From Sphaerisporangium sp040649355 (GTDB lineage: Bacteria; Actinomycetota; Actinomycetes; Streptosporangiales; Streptosporangiaceae): DNA of 64,000 nucleotides. The notes under the pieces were generated by a model. That model was not told the origin of the DNA, did no database searches, and saw only the letters and a program-made list of their open reading frames with translations. Both the position numbers and the translations under genes were made by a program. Below are positions 44,870 through 52,757 of this stretch, in pieces. The stretch lies in NCBI RefSeq assembly GCF_043197795.1, contig NZ_JBICTU010000015.1:144094-208093 (forward strand), in the 5' to 3' direction. Every line of letters starts with the position of its first letter. The stretch's first letter is position 1.

Positions 44870-46123
44870 TCAGCTCAGGCCGGGCGCGGGGAACTTGCCG
44901 GTCAGCTCGCTGACCTCCCCGTGGACGCGCGCGATGACCTCGTCGGCGTCGTCCTTGGCGATGGCGGTGACGACCTCGTCGATCCAGGCGCCGATCTGGC
45001 GCATCTCGGCCTCGCCCATGCCGCGGCTCGTGACCGACGGCGTGCCGATGCGCAGGCCCGACGGGTCGAACGGCTTGCGCGGGTCGAACGGCACGGTGTT
45101 GTAGTTGGTCTCCAGGCCGGCGCGGTCGAGTGCCTGCGCGGCCGGCTTGCCCGCGGCGCCCTTGGACGTCAGGTCGATCAGGATCAGGTGGTTGTCGGTG
45201 CCACCGGAGACCAGGTCGAACCCTCGGCTCGACAGCTCGTCGGCCAGCGCCTTGGCGTTGGCGACCACCTGCCGGGCGTAGGCCTTGAACTCGTCGGTCG
45301 CGGCCTCGCGGAGCGCCACGGCGATCGCGGCCGTGGTGTGGTTGTGCGGGCCGCCCTGGAGGCCGGGGAACACGGCCTTGTTCAGGGCCTTGGCGTGCTC
45401 CTCCGATGTGGCCATCAGCATGGCGCCACGCGGGCCGCGCAGCGTCTTGTGCGTGGTGGTGGAGATGACGTCGGCGTGACCCACCGGCGAGGGGTGGGCC
45501 CCACCGGCGACCAGGCCCGCGATGTGGGCGATGTCGGCCGCGAGGATGGCGCCGACCTCGCGGGCGATCTCGGCGAAGGCGGGGAAGTCGATCGTGCGCG
45601 GGATCGCGGTGCCGCCGCAGAAGATCAGCTTGGGGCGGTGCTCCAGGGCGATGGACCGCACCTCGTCCATGTCGATGCGGCCGGTGTCCTGACGCACGCC
45701 GTACCTGACCGGGTTGAACCACTTGCCGGTGGCCGAGACCGACCAGCCGTGGGTCAGGTGGCCGCCGAAGGGCAGGCCCATGCCCATCACGGTGTCCCCC
45801 GGGTTGAGGAACGCCATGTAGATCGCGAGGTTGGCCGGCGAGCCGGAGTACGGCTGGACGTTGGCGTGGTTCACGCCGAACAGCGACTTGGCGCGGTCGA
45901 CGGCCAGGGTCTCGACCTGGTCGATGACCTGCTGCCCCTCGTAGTAACGCTTGCCCGCGTAGCCCTCGGAGTACTTGTTCGTCAGAACGCTGCCGGTGGC
46001 TTCGAGGACGGCCCTGGAGACGTAGTTCTCCGAGGCGATCAGCTTGACGGTGTCGGCCTGCCGGCGCTCCTCCGCCCTGATCAGCTCGGCGATCTCCGGG
46101 TCGACGTCCGAAAGAGAACTCAT
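44870..46123 (-). CDS. glyA: Serine hydroxymethyltransferase
   Basis: A 417-residue PLP enzyme that converts serine and tetrahydrofolate to glycine and 5,10-methylene-THF. Family motifs: LIASENYVSRAVLEATGSVLTNKYSEGYAGKRYY, SGSPANLAIYMAFLNPGDT, and the PLP lysine in STTTHKTLRGPRG. I used the ATG at 46123 (MSSLSDVDPE) with AAGGGTAGGGCC ahead; the longer frame up to 46219 lies in the riboswitch. Expression is likely set by the ZTP riboswitch just upstream. Confidence 0.95.
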   Translation of the reverse strand: MSSLSDVDPEIAELIRAEERRQADTVKLIASENYVSRAVLEATGSVLTNKYSEGYAGKRYYEGQQVIDQVETLAVDRAKSLFGVNHANVQPYSGSPANLAIYMAFLNPGDTVMGMGLPFGGHLTHGWSVSATGKWFNPVRYGVRQDTGRIDMDEVRSIALEHRPKLIFCGGTAIPRTIDFPAFAEIAREVGAILAADIAHIAGLVAGGAHPSPVGHADVISTTTHKTLRGPRGAMLMATSEEHAKALNKAVFPGLQGGPHNHTTAAIAVALREAATDEFKAYARQVVANAKALADELSSRGFDLVSGGTDNHLILIDLTSKGAAGKPAAQALDRAGLETNYNTVPFDPRKPFDPSGLRIGTPSVTSRGMGEAEMRQIGAWIDEVVTAIAKDDADEVIARVHGEVSELTGKFPAPGLS

Positions 46124-46149
46124 GGCCCTACCCTTCGTTGGCATCTGGC

Positions 46150-46226
46150 GAAGACCCAGGCGCTCGGCCTCCGACCCTTTCGCTCCCTGGTGGTGACCCC
46201 ACCCAGACGCGCCGGTCACGTCGCGT
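46150..46226 (-). promoter_or_regulatory. ZTP (pfl) riboswitch upstream of glyA
   Basis: On the minus strand, reading from 46226, the conserved core segments appear in order: CGTGACCGGCG, then GTGGGGTCACCACCAGGGAG with CG after it, and CGCCTGGGTC. These match the ZTP aptamer (helix P1/P2 core, the CACCNGGGAGCG half, and the pseudoknot-forming CGCCUGGG). ZTP reports folate shortage through the purine pathway and switches on one-carbon genes such as glyA. It begins just after the stop codon of the upstream YihY gene. TATCGT at 46230-46235 is a possible -10. The expression platform is not clear. Confidence 0.9.
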
Positions 46227-47257
46227 TAGACGATAGCGGACTCGCCGTTCCGGCTCGTTCCGTCGGGCCACAGGCGGTCGAACTCGGCGTTGAGCGTGGC
46301 CCCGATGAGCACCGCGAGCGCCGTGATGTAGAGCCACAGCAGCACCGCTATAGGGGCTGCCAGCGAGCCGTAGATGGACAGCGGCGTGAACCAGGCGGCC
46401 AGCACCTCGCGCAGGATCGCCGCGCAGACGATCCAGATGAGCAGGGCGAGCAGCGCTCCGGGCATCTCGCGCCACCAGCGCGTCCGTACGGCCACACTGA
46501 CGTGGTACAGGAGCGTGAGGACGATCACCGACCCGATGACGACCACCGGCCAGTACAGGACCCCTACTAGACCGCTGTCCTGAGGCAGCGCCCCCGACAG
46601 GAGCGTGGGCCCGATCACCAGCACCGGTATGACGATGAGACCGATCACCAGGGCCGCGATGTAGAGCCCGAACGACAGAATGCGGGTGCGGATGATGCCC
46701 CGGGCCTCTCCGAGGCCGTAGGCGATGGAGATCAGGTCGACGTAGACGAACAGGGCCCGCGAGCCCGACCACAGCGCGAGCAGGAAGCCCACGGAGATCA
46801 GCGAGACCTGGCCGCCCTTGAGGACGTCGTCGAGCAGGGGTTGCACCACCCGGTCGACCGTGTTGCCGGTGAACAACAGGTGCGCCTGCTCCAGCACCCA
46901 CCCCCGGGTCTCGGCCACGGTGCCCGAGCCGAGGATGCCGCTCAGGTGGCCGAGCAGGCCGATCAGCCCGAGGACGAACGGGGGCAGCGACAACAGCGCG
47001 AAGAACGCCGCCTCGCCCGCGAGACCGGTCACGCGGTAGTTGAACCCCGCCACCGTCGTCGCGCGGGCCAGCGCCCACAGGCGGGACCCGTCGACGGCCC
47101 GCCAGGCTCGGGACCCCTGGACCACCGAAAGGCCCGCCGTGGCGTTCTTCCTGGCCCTGGCCCTGACCAACCTCCAGCGGGCCGCCCGGCCCCGGGGGCC
47201 GGACGACCTGGTCGGAGCGTCGGTGGACGTCATGGCATCCAAAGGTATTCGCAACAT
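46226..47257 (-). CDS. YihY/BrkB family membrane protein
   Basis: A 343-residue protein with about six membrane helices in the C-terminal two-thirds (for example LPPFVLGLIGLLGHLSG, FGLYIAALVIGLIVIPVLVIG, IAVLLWLYITALAVLIG) and a basic N-terminus. The family was once called RNase BN but that activity is not supported; its role is unknown. The start is ATG 47257 or 47233; neither has a strong ribosome site. It is immediately upstream of the ZTP riboswitch and glyA on the same strand. Confidence 0.82.
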   Translation of the reverse strand: MLRIPLDAMTSTDAPTRSSGPRGRAARWRLVRARARKNATAGLSVVQGSRAWRAVDGSRLWALARATTVAGFNYRVTGLAGEAAFFALLSLPPFVLGLIGLLGHLSGILGSGTVAETRGWVLEQAHLLFTGNTVDRVVQPLLDDVLKGGQVSLISVGFLLALWSGSRALFVYVDLISIAYGLGEARGIIRTRILSFGLYIAALVIGLIVIPVLVIGPTLLSGALPQDSGLVGVLYWPVVVIGSVIVLTLLYHVSVAVRTRWWREMPGALLALLIWIVCAAILREVLAAWFTPLSIYGSLAAPIAVLLWLYITALAVLIGATLNAEFDRLWPDGTSRNGESAIV

Positions 47258-47435
47258 GGCTCTACCACGACCCCACCCTGCAACGATCTCCGTTCGCGGC
47301 GTCTACCCCGTACGGCGGCGTTCTACCGGGGGAGGCGATTGCAACCTCCCATATTAGCTTTTAAGGGCAAATCAGCCCGGGGTCCGGTCAAGCGACCGTC
47401 AAGGGAGGCTCCGAAACTCCTTGCAGGTCAGGGAG

Positions 47436-48239
47436 CTAGGCGAGCGCCCTCGCCTGGCCGGGGGGACGGCCGCCGCCCGGCGGTCCCGCGAACGCCTGGG
47501 CGACCGACATCCACCGCGTGGCCGTCGCGCCGCTCACCGCGAGGCCGGTGTCGGCGAGGTCGCAGCGCTGGGTGACCAGCAGGCAGAAGTCGAGCGCCGG
47601 GCCGCTGACCAGGTCGGCGGCGTCCCGCGGGCCGTGGTTCCACGGGGTCCCGTCCGGGAGCGTCAGCTCGACCCGCACGGGATCCGGCGGTGGATCCATC
47701 CCCCGCATCGCGAAGCCGTACGGCATGGCCAGCACGCCGAGCAGGGCCACGTGGCGGAGCCGGACGGTCGGCACGCGCACGATCTCCAGCGCGTCGGCCA
47801 CGTCCTGCCCGTGCGCCCAGGTCTCCATCAGGCGCGCGGTGACGAAGGAGGCGGCCGACATGTCCGGCCCGTACCACGGCAGCCGTACCTGGGCGCCGAG
47901 CCTCTCGAAGGCGTCCAGGCTACGGGCGCGGGCCGTGCGGAACCAGTCGAGCACCTGCTCCGGCGCGAGGCTGCGCGCGGCGGCGGCGATCTCGTCCACC
48001 GCGGAGTCGCCTCGGGCCATCAGGGCCGGCAGCGCCACCCGGAAGCCGTCGGGGTCGGTCGCGGCCGTGGTCGCGGCGTCGTCGAACCACGCCAGGTGCC
48101 CGATCTGGTCTTGTACGTCCCATCCCTCGGCCGGGGTGGGAAGCGCCCAGCCGTCGGGGTCCAGCGTGCGGATCATGGCTGTCAGCTCCGCGCTCTCCGC
48201 CCGGAGATCGGCGATCAGCTCGGACATGGAGACGCCCAT
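47436..48239 (-). CDS. TIGR03084-type metal-binding/MDMPI-fold protein
   Basis: A 267-residue protein with the DinB-like mycothiol-dependent maleylpyruvate isomerase N-terminal fold. The zinc-type histidines lie in IGHLAWFDD and ARLMETWAHGQDV. TIGR03084 proteins are mostly actinobacterial. Their reaction is not established; mycothiol use is assumed from the fold. ATG at 48239 with GGAGGTGTC ahead. It is divergent from a Cys-rich small gene. Confidence 0.8.
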   Translation of the reverse strand: MGVSMSELIADLRAESAELTAMIRTLDPDGWALPTPAEGWDVQDQIGHLAWFDDAATTAATDPDGFRVALPALMARGDSAVDEIAAAARSLAPEQVLDWFRTARARSLDAFERLGAQVRLPWYGPDMSAASFVTARLMETWAHGQDVADALEIVRVPTVRLRHVALLGVLAMPYGFAMRGMDPPPDPVRVELTLPDGTPWNHGPRDAADLVSGPALDFCLLVTQRCDLADTGLAVSGATATRWMSVAQAFAGPPGGGRPPGQARALA

Positions 48240-48308
48240 GACACCTCCGCGTTACGTGGGGCTCGCGCCAGCGTAACCGAGTCATGTTCTAGAAGGAACA
48301 GGAGGAAA

Positions 48309-48443
48309 ATGGGGGATGTGATCTGTGAGGAGTGCAAGGACGACCGGCACGACGAGTGCCCCGGCGGCTCCTGGTGCGACTGTCAGCACCGGCCTCCGGA
48401 CGAGCCCCGGGAGCCTCCGCTCTCCTGGCCGGGCCAGGGCTGA
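48309..48443 (+). CDS. Small Cys/His-rich protein
   Basis: A 44-residue protein starting at ATG 48309 with AGGAGG four bases ahead. It has five cysteines and two histidines (CEECKDDRHDECPGGSWCDC and QHRP), suggesting a small zinc-binding peptide. Similar peptides of about this size are seen as hypothetical proteins in actinomycetes. It lies just upstream of the sulfite reductase control region. Role unknown. Confidence 0.6.
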   Translation: MGDVICEECKDDRHDECPGGSWCDCQHRPPDEPREPPLSWPGQG

Positions 48444-48454
48444 GCACGCCGGAA

Positions 48455-48504
48455 GTCCAAATTGTGGACCCGATATTGGACATCCGGCACACGGGGGGTA
48501 TTGT
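48455..48504 (+). promoter_or_regulatory. Promoter and upstream dyad of the sulfite-reduction operon
   Basis: TTGGAC (48476-48481), a 17-base spacer and TATTGT (48499-48504) make a good sigma-70 type promoter. The inverted repeat GTCCA-N5-TGGAC (48455-48469) lies just upstream and could be an activator or repressor site. The -10 ends 7 bases before the leader-peptide ATG, predicting a leaderless transcript. Confidence 0.65.
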
Positions 48505-48511
48505 CTGGGAC

Positions 48512-48595
48512 ATGCCAGCGGATCCGCTTCTCGTCGTGCGACGCCACGTCGACTTCCTGCGTGTCCGCAGTGCCATCTGTAGTGACGCCCGTTGA
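48512..48595 (+). CDS. Leader peptide with a Cys codon before the terminator
   Basis: A 27-residue peptide, starting at an ATG 7 bases after the -10 element and having no ribosome site, so probably leaderless. Its core RRHVDFLRVRSAIC matches the short leader peptides that precede sulfur-assimilation genes in many actinomycetes. One cysteine codon (TGT at 48578-48580) sits four codons before the stop. The terminator hairpin follows 30 bases after the stop. It most likely senses cysteine through translation. Confidence 0.75.
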   Translation: MPADPLLVVRRHVDFLRVRSAICSDAR

Positions 48596-48625
48596 TCGTC
48601 GCTCCCTGTTGACTTCTGCCAGCAC

Positions 48626-48651
48626 GGGCGCGTGACAGGCGTCCTTTTTTT
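48626..48651 (+). terminator. Attenuator hairpin with T7 tract
   Basis: GGGCGC (48626-48631) pairs with GCGTCC (48639-48644) around a 7-base loop and is followed by seven T (48645-48651), a classic intrinsic terminator, rare in this GC-rich DNA. CGCCCGT in the last leader codons (48586-48592) can pair with ACGGGCG (48624-48630), which would break the terminator stem. This gives two exclusive structures between leader peptide and sir. Confidence 0.7.
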
Positions 48652-48736
48652 GTGCCCCCGCACTCGCCGTTGAGCCGGGAGGCAGGCCTGTCCGCGTGCG
48701 TGTGACCTGATGACCATTCTCGGCAAAGGACGCACC

Positions 48737-50419
48737 ATGACCAGCCCGCCCAGGCCTGCGAACCGCCACCACAAGCGCCCGCGAGGCGAAGGCCAGTGGG
48801 CTCTCGGTTACCGTGAGCCGCTGAACAAGAACGAGGAGAACAAGAAGAACGACGACGGGCTCAACGTCCGTCAGCGGATCATCGACGTCTACTCGAAGCA
48901 GGGATTCGACTCGATCGACCCCGCGGACCTTCGCGGGCGGTTCCGGTGGTTCGGCCTCTACACCCAGCGCAAGCCGGGCATCGACGGGGGCAAGACCGCG
49001 ATCCTGGAGCCGGAGGAGCTCGACGACCGCTACTTCATGCTCCGCGTCCGCATCGACGGCGGGCAGCTCAGCCTGGCCCAGCTCCGCACGATCGCCGACA
49101 TCGCCAACACCTACGCCAGGGGCACGGCCGACGTCACCGACCGGCAGAACATCCAGCTCCACTGGATCGAGGTCGAGTCGGTCCCGGCGATCTGGGAGGC
49201 GCTTGAGGCCGTCGGGCTGTCGACCATGGAGGCCTGCGGCGACACCCCGCGCGTCATGCTCGGCTGCCCGCTGGCCGGCATCGACGCCGAGGAGGTCATC
49301 GACGCCACCCCGCAGATCGAGGACACCGTCTCGCGGTACATCGGCGACAAGGCGTACTCGAACCTCCCCCGCAAGTTCAAGTCGGCGATGAGCGGTTGCC
49401 CGGCGCACTGCACGGTCCACGAGATCAACGACATCGCGTTCGTCGGAGTCACCGACGAACACGGCGAGAAGGGCTTCGACCTGTGGGTGGGCGGCGGCCT
49501 GTCCACCAACCCCATGCTGGGCAAGCGGCTCGGCACCTTCGTCCGTCCCGAGCAGGTGCACGAGGTGTGGGCCGGGGTCATCGGCATCTTCCGCGACTAC
49601 GGCTACCGCCGGCTCCGCCACCGCGCGCGCATCAAGTTCCTGGTCAACGACTGGGGGGCCGAGCGGTTCCGCGAGGTCCTGGAGAAGGAGTACCTCGGCT
49701 ACCCGCTGCCCGACGGGCCCGCGCCCGAGGCGCCGCGTGGCGGGCGCCGCGACCACGTCGGCGTGCACCGGCAGAAGGACGGCGACTACTACGTCGGCTT
49801 CGCCCCCAAGGTCGGGCGGCTCGACGGCGACCGGCTCCACCTGATCGCCGACATCGCCGAGCGGTACGGCTCCGACCGCGTCCGCACGACCGTCGAGCAG
49901 AAGATGGTCATCCTGGACGTGGCGCCCGGCAAGGTGGACGGCCTCGTCGCCGACCTGGAGGCCGCAGACCTCCAGGTCAACCCGAGCACGTTCCGCCGCC
50001 AGACGATGGCCTGCACCGGCATCGAGTTCTGCAAGCTGGCGATCGTCGAGACCAAGGGGCTCGCCTCCGACCTCATCGACGAGCTGGAGCGCCGCCTCCC
50101 CGACTTCACCGACCCCCTGACCATCAACGTCAACGGCTGCCCGAACTCCTGTGCCCGCATCCAGGTCGCGGACATCGGGCTCAAGGGGCAGCTCATCACC
50201 GACGCGAGCGGCGCCCAGGTGGAGGGCTTCCAGATCCACCTGGGAGGGTCCCTGGGCGTGAACCCCGGTTTCGGCCGCAAGGTCCGAGGGCTCAAGGCGA
50301 CCGCCGCCGAGCTTCCTGACTACGTCGAGCGCGTCCTGAAGAACTTCCAGGGCCAGAAGAACGACGCGGAGAGCTTCTCCGAGTGGGTCCAGCGGGCCGA
50401 CGAGGCGGACCTCAAGTGA
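48737..50419 (+). CDS. sir: Ferredoxin-type sulfite reductase
   Basis: A 560-residue siroheme and [4Fe-4S] enzyme that reduces sulfite to sulfide in six-electron steps. Two ferredoxin-like half domains alternate with two siroheme-binding domains. The cluster cysteines are C426-X5-C432 and C468-X3-C472 (MACTGIEFCKL and NVNGCPNSCAR), with siroheme contacts in DRQNIQLHW and MSGCPAHCTVHEINDIAFVG. I chose ATG 48737, which has AAAGGA 6 bases ahead, over ATG 48710. First structural gene of the operon. A nitrite reductase of the same fold is the alternative, but the cysH neighbour argues for sulfite. Confidence 0.92.
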   Translation: MTSPPRPANRHHKRPRGEGQWALGYREPLNKNEENKKNDDGLNVRQRIIDVYSKQGFDSIDPADLRGRFRWFGLYTQRKPGIDGGKTAILEPEELDDRYFMLRVRIDGGQLSLAQLRTIADIANTYARGTADVTDRQNIQLHWIEVESVPAIWEALEAVGLSTMEACGDTPRVMLGCPLAGIDAEEVIDATPQIEDTVSRYIGDKAYSNLPRKFKSAMSGCPAHCTVHEINDIAFVGVTDEHGEKGFDLWVGGGLSTNPMLGKRLGTFVRPEQVHEVWAGVIGIFRDYGYRRLRHRARIKFLVNDWGAERFREVLEKEYLGYPLPDGPAPEAPRGGRRDHVGVHRQKDGDYYVGFAPKVGRLDGDRLHLIADIAERYGSDRVRTTVEQKMVILDVAPGKVDGLVADLEAADLQVNPSTFRRQTMACTGIEFCKLAIVETKGLASDLIDELERRLPDFTDPLTINVNGCPNSCARIQVADIGLKGQLITDASGAQVEGFQIHLGGSLGVNPGFGRKVRGLKATAAELPDYVERVLKNFQGQKNDAESFSEWVQRADEADLK

Positions 50420-50453
50420 GCTCCGGCCAGGGCCCGCTGAGGGGGTGGCCCGC

Positions 50454-50597
50454 GTGACCGAGCGCGCGGTCCCCTTCCACTGCCCGTACTGCGGCGACGA
50501 GGACCTCGAACCCTATGAGGGCGACGGCGGCTGGTACTGCCGATCGTGCGCCCGCGCCTTCAAGCTGAAGTTTCTCGGCATCGGCGTGCGTTCATGA
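50454..50597 (+). CDS. Zinc-ribbon small protein in the sulfite operon
   Basis: A 47-residue protein starting at GTG 50454 with GAGGGGG ahead. Two CxxC pairs form a zinc ribbon (CPYCGDEDL and WYCRSCARAF), with a basic/hydrophobic tail FKLKFLGIG. Small proteins of this pattern sit between sir and cysH in many actinomycetes, usually annotated as hypothetical. It is too short to be seen in most gene calls. The role is unknown; a chaperone or regulator of the siroheme or APS reductase step is possible. Confidence 0.75.
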   Translation: MTERAVPFHCPYCGDEDLEPYEGDGGWYCRSCARAFKLKFLGIGVRS

Positions 50598-50673
50598 GCG
50601 GCGGCGAGCTCGGAGCCCGGCCGCGCCGCACGGCGCCCGCACACACTGACGAACGAGGAGTGGTGAGCAAGCC

Positions 50674-51402
50674 ATGACGATTGTCGACATCGAAACCGGC
50701 TTGGAACGCCAGCGCGGCGTGCTCGACCTCCGGAGCATCGTCGACTCGGCGGCCGAGTTCCTGGAGGAGGCCTCCGCGCTGGAGATCATCCGCTGGGCGG
50801 CGGCGACCTTCGGCGACCGGCTCTGCCTCACCTCCTCAATGAGCGACGCGCTGCTGATCGACCTCGTCAGCCGGGTGAAGCCGGGCGTCGACGTGCTGTT
50901 CATCGACACCGGTTACCACTTCGCCGAGACGATCGGCACCCGTGACGCCGTGCGGCAGGTGTACGACGTGAACGTCATCAACATCACGCCGTCCCGCACG
51001 GTCGCCGAGCAGGATCGCGAGCTGGGCCCGCGCCTCAACGGCCGCAACCCCGACCTGTGCTGCTACCTGCGCAAGGTCGAGCCGCTGAACCGCGCGCTGG
51101 AGCCGTACCTCTCCTGGATCTCCGGCATCCGGCGCGACGAGTCGCCGACCCGAGCGAACACCAAGGTCGTCGAGTGGGACGCCAAGCGCCAGATGGTCAA
51201 GGTCAACCCCATCGCGCGCTGGACCCAGGACGACGTCGACAACTACATGGCCGACAACGGGGTGCTCATCAACCCGCTGCACTACGACGGCTACCCCTCG
51301 ATCGGCTGCGCGCCCTGCACCCGCCAGGTCGCCCCCGGCGAGGACCCGCGCAGCGGACGCTGGGCCGGCCTGGGCAAGACCGAATGCGGCATCCACATCT
51401 GA
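50674..51402 (+). CDS. cysH: Adenylyl-sulfate (APS) reductase
   Basis: A 242-residue CysH-family reductase. It has the cluster-binding pairs C129-C130 (CCYLRK) and C212-x2-C215 (GCAPCTR), which mark the [4Fe-4S] assimilatory APS reductase type rather than the PAPS-only enzyme. The C-terminal ECGIH carries the catalytic cysteine. It converts APS to sulfite, the substrate of Sir. GAGGAG precedes the ATG at 50674. Sulfate activation genes (cysD, cysN) are not in the window. Confidence 0.93.
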   Translation: MTIVDIETGLERQRGVLDLRSIVDSAAEFLEEASALEIIRWAAATFGDRLCLTSSMSDALLIDLVSRVKPGVDVLFIDTGYHFAETIGTRDAVRQVYDVNVINITPSRTVAEQDRELGPRLNGRNPDLCCYLRKVEPLNRALEPYLSWISGIRRDESPTRANTKVVEWDAKRQMVKVNPIARWTQDDVDNYMADNGVLINPLHYDGYPSIGCAPCTRQVAPGEDPRSGRWAGLGKTECGIHI

Positions 51403-51415
51403 CAGTGAGGACGTA

Positions 51416-52366
51416 GTGACCACCTCCCGGTGGGGTCCGGCCCGACCTCTCACGAGGGCCGTGCCCGGACCGCCGGCACCGGCCCACACCCGGCTGCCGG
51501 TGACGGCCTTCCTCCAGGAGCGCCTCCCGCCTCTGGTGGCCGTGGCGCACGGGTCGCGTGACCCGCGCGCGTCCGCCACGGTGGAGGCCCTCCTCGACGA
51601 GGTACGGCTCTCGCGCCCCGGCGTCCCGGTCCACGCGGCCTACCTCGACCATGCCCGGCCCTCGCTCGGCGAGGCGCTGGCCGGCCTGGACGAGGCCGTG
51701 GTGCTGCCCTTGCTGCTCACCGAGGCGTACCACAGCCGCGTCGACATCCCCTCCGCGCTCGGGGAGGCGCGGGCGGGCCGTCCCCGGCTCCGCGTCCACC
51801 AGGGGGCCACTCTCGGGCCCCACCCGCTGCTGATCACGGCCCTTTCGCGGCGGCTCGCGGAGGCCGGGGTCGAGATCGGCGACCCGGGCACCGCCGTGGT
51901 GCTGGTCTCGGCGGGCTCCAGCGACCGGCGGGCCAACGCGGTGATCGCCGCGATGGCCCGCGAGTGGGCGCTCTCGCACGGCTGGCACTCGGTCACCGCC
52001 GCCTACGCCTCCGCCGCCTCCCCCACCCCCGAGGAGGCCGTGCTGAGGCTCCTGGACGGCCACCCGGCCCCCGGCCCCGCACGAGCGGGGGCCCTCGCGC
52101 GCCAGCTCATCGTGCCGGGGGCCGTCGCGCCCGAGGCCGGAGGCTCGGGCCGTACGCCCCGTCCGGCCAGGGTCGTGGTCGCGCCCTACCTGCTCGCCTC
52201 GGGTCACTTCGCCGACAAGGTCCGCCGCGACACACTCGAAGCCGGAGCCTCCGCCGTGGCCGACCCCCTCGGCCCCGCCCCCGAACTGGCCACCGTCCTG
52301 CTCGAACGCTACGCACAGGCCGTACGGGCGTTCCGGACCGGCACGTGCGCCCCGGCTCGCAACTGA
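51416..52366 (+). CDS. CbiX/SirB-like chelatase
   Basis: A 316-residue protein with two CbiX-like half domains. The first begins LVAVAHGSRDPRASATVEALLDEVR with the metal His, then LLLTEAYHSRVDIPSAL. The second half has VVVAPYLLASGHFADKV. It should insert iron (or cobalt) into sirohydrochlorin to make siroheme for Sir. GTG start at 51416, 13 bases after cysH, with a ribosome site overlapping. Last gene of the operon. Confidence 0.85.
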   Translation: MTTSRWGPARPLTRAVPGPPAPAHTRLPVTAFLQERLPPLVAVAHGSRDPRASATVEALLDEVRLSRPGVPVHAAYLDHARPSLGEALAGLDEAVVLPLLLTEAYHSRVDIPSALGEARAGRPRLRVHQGATLGPHPLLITALSRRLAEAGVEIGDPGTAVVLVSAGSSDRRANAVIAAMAREWALSHGWHSVTAAYASAASPTPEEAVLRLLDGHPAPGPARAGALARQLIVPGAVAPEAGGSGRTPRPARVVVAPYLLASGHFADKVRRDTLEAGASAVADPLGPAPELATVLLERYAQAVRAFRTGTCAPARN

Positions 52367-52514
52367 ACCACGCAGCGTCGCTGAGGTCGGCCGAGCGGTT
52401 TCGGGATCGTGCACGAAGAGAAGCCGCCCTTGATGTCGAAGGCCAGGCAGCCATCCACACGAAACGCCTGGTCCTTGATTTCCCGCAGGAAAGGGCCGTT
52501 GTAAAGGAGGTGCG

Positions 52515-52757
52515 CTAAGGACGGCCGGCTGGCTCAGCCAACCTCCCGCGCCTGACACCCTCAAGGAAGGCATCCCAATCGGTCCAGGCGAAGACCAGGA
52601 TCGGACCGGGATCTTTGGAGTCACGTACTCGGACGAGACTGTCAGAGCCTGTCCTGCCGACCTCCACGCATTGCCCGCCATTAGCGTTACTCCGGCTGGA
52701 CTTACGCCAGATGACCGGGGAAAGATCCCTCACCGACATGCCTCTCCATCCACTCAT
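52515..52757 (-). CDS. DUF397 protein
   Basis: An 80-residue DUF397 protein (VIWRKSSRSNANGGQCVEVG, then VRVRDSKDPGPILVFAWTDWDAFLEGVR). It overlaps the XRE gene by four bases (ATGA), so translation is coupled. DUF397/XRE pairs are very frequent in actinomycetes and the WhiJ-type pairs act in development; members are proposed to counteract the XRE partner. Confidence 0.9.
   Translation of the reverse strand: MSGWRGMSVRDLSPVIWRKSSRSNANGGQCVEVGRTGSDSLVRVRDSKDPGPILVFAWTDWDAFLEGVRRGRLAEPAGRP

Noticed and set aside
48383..50239. A 618-codon minus-strand frame over sir
   Set aside because: Shadow of the sulfite reductase gene; no recognisable motif.
52376..52514. A possible gene remnant between the chelatase and DUF397 gene
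   Set aside because: The plus-strand frame is open with a protein-like tail, but I found no start site or family; too weak to list.
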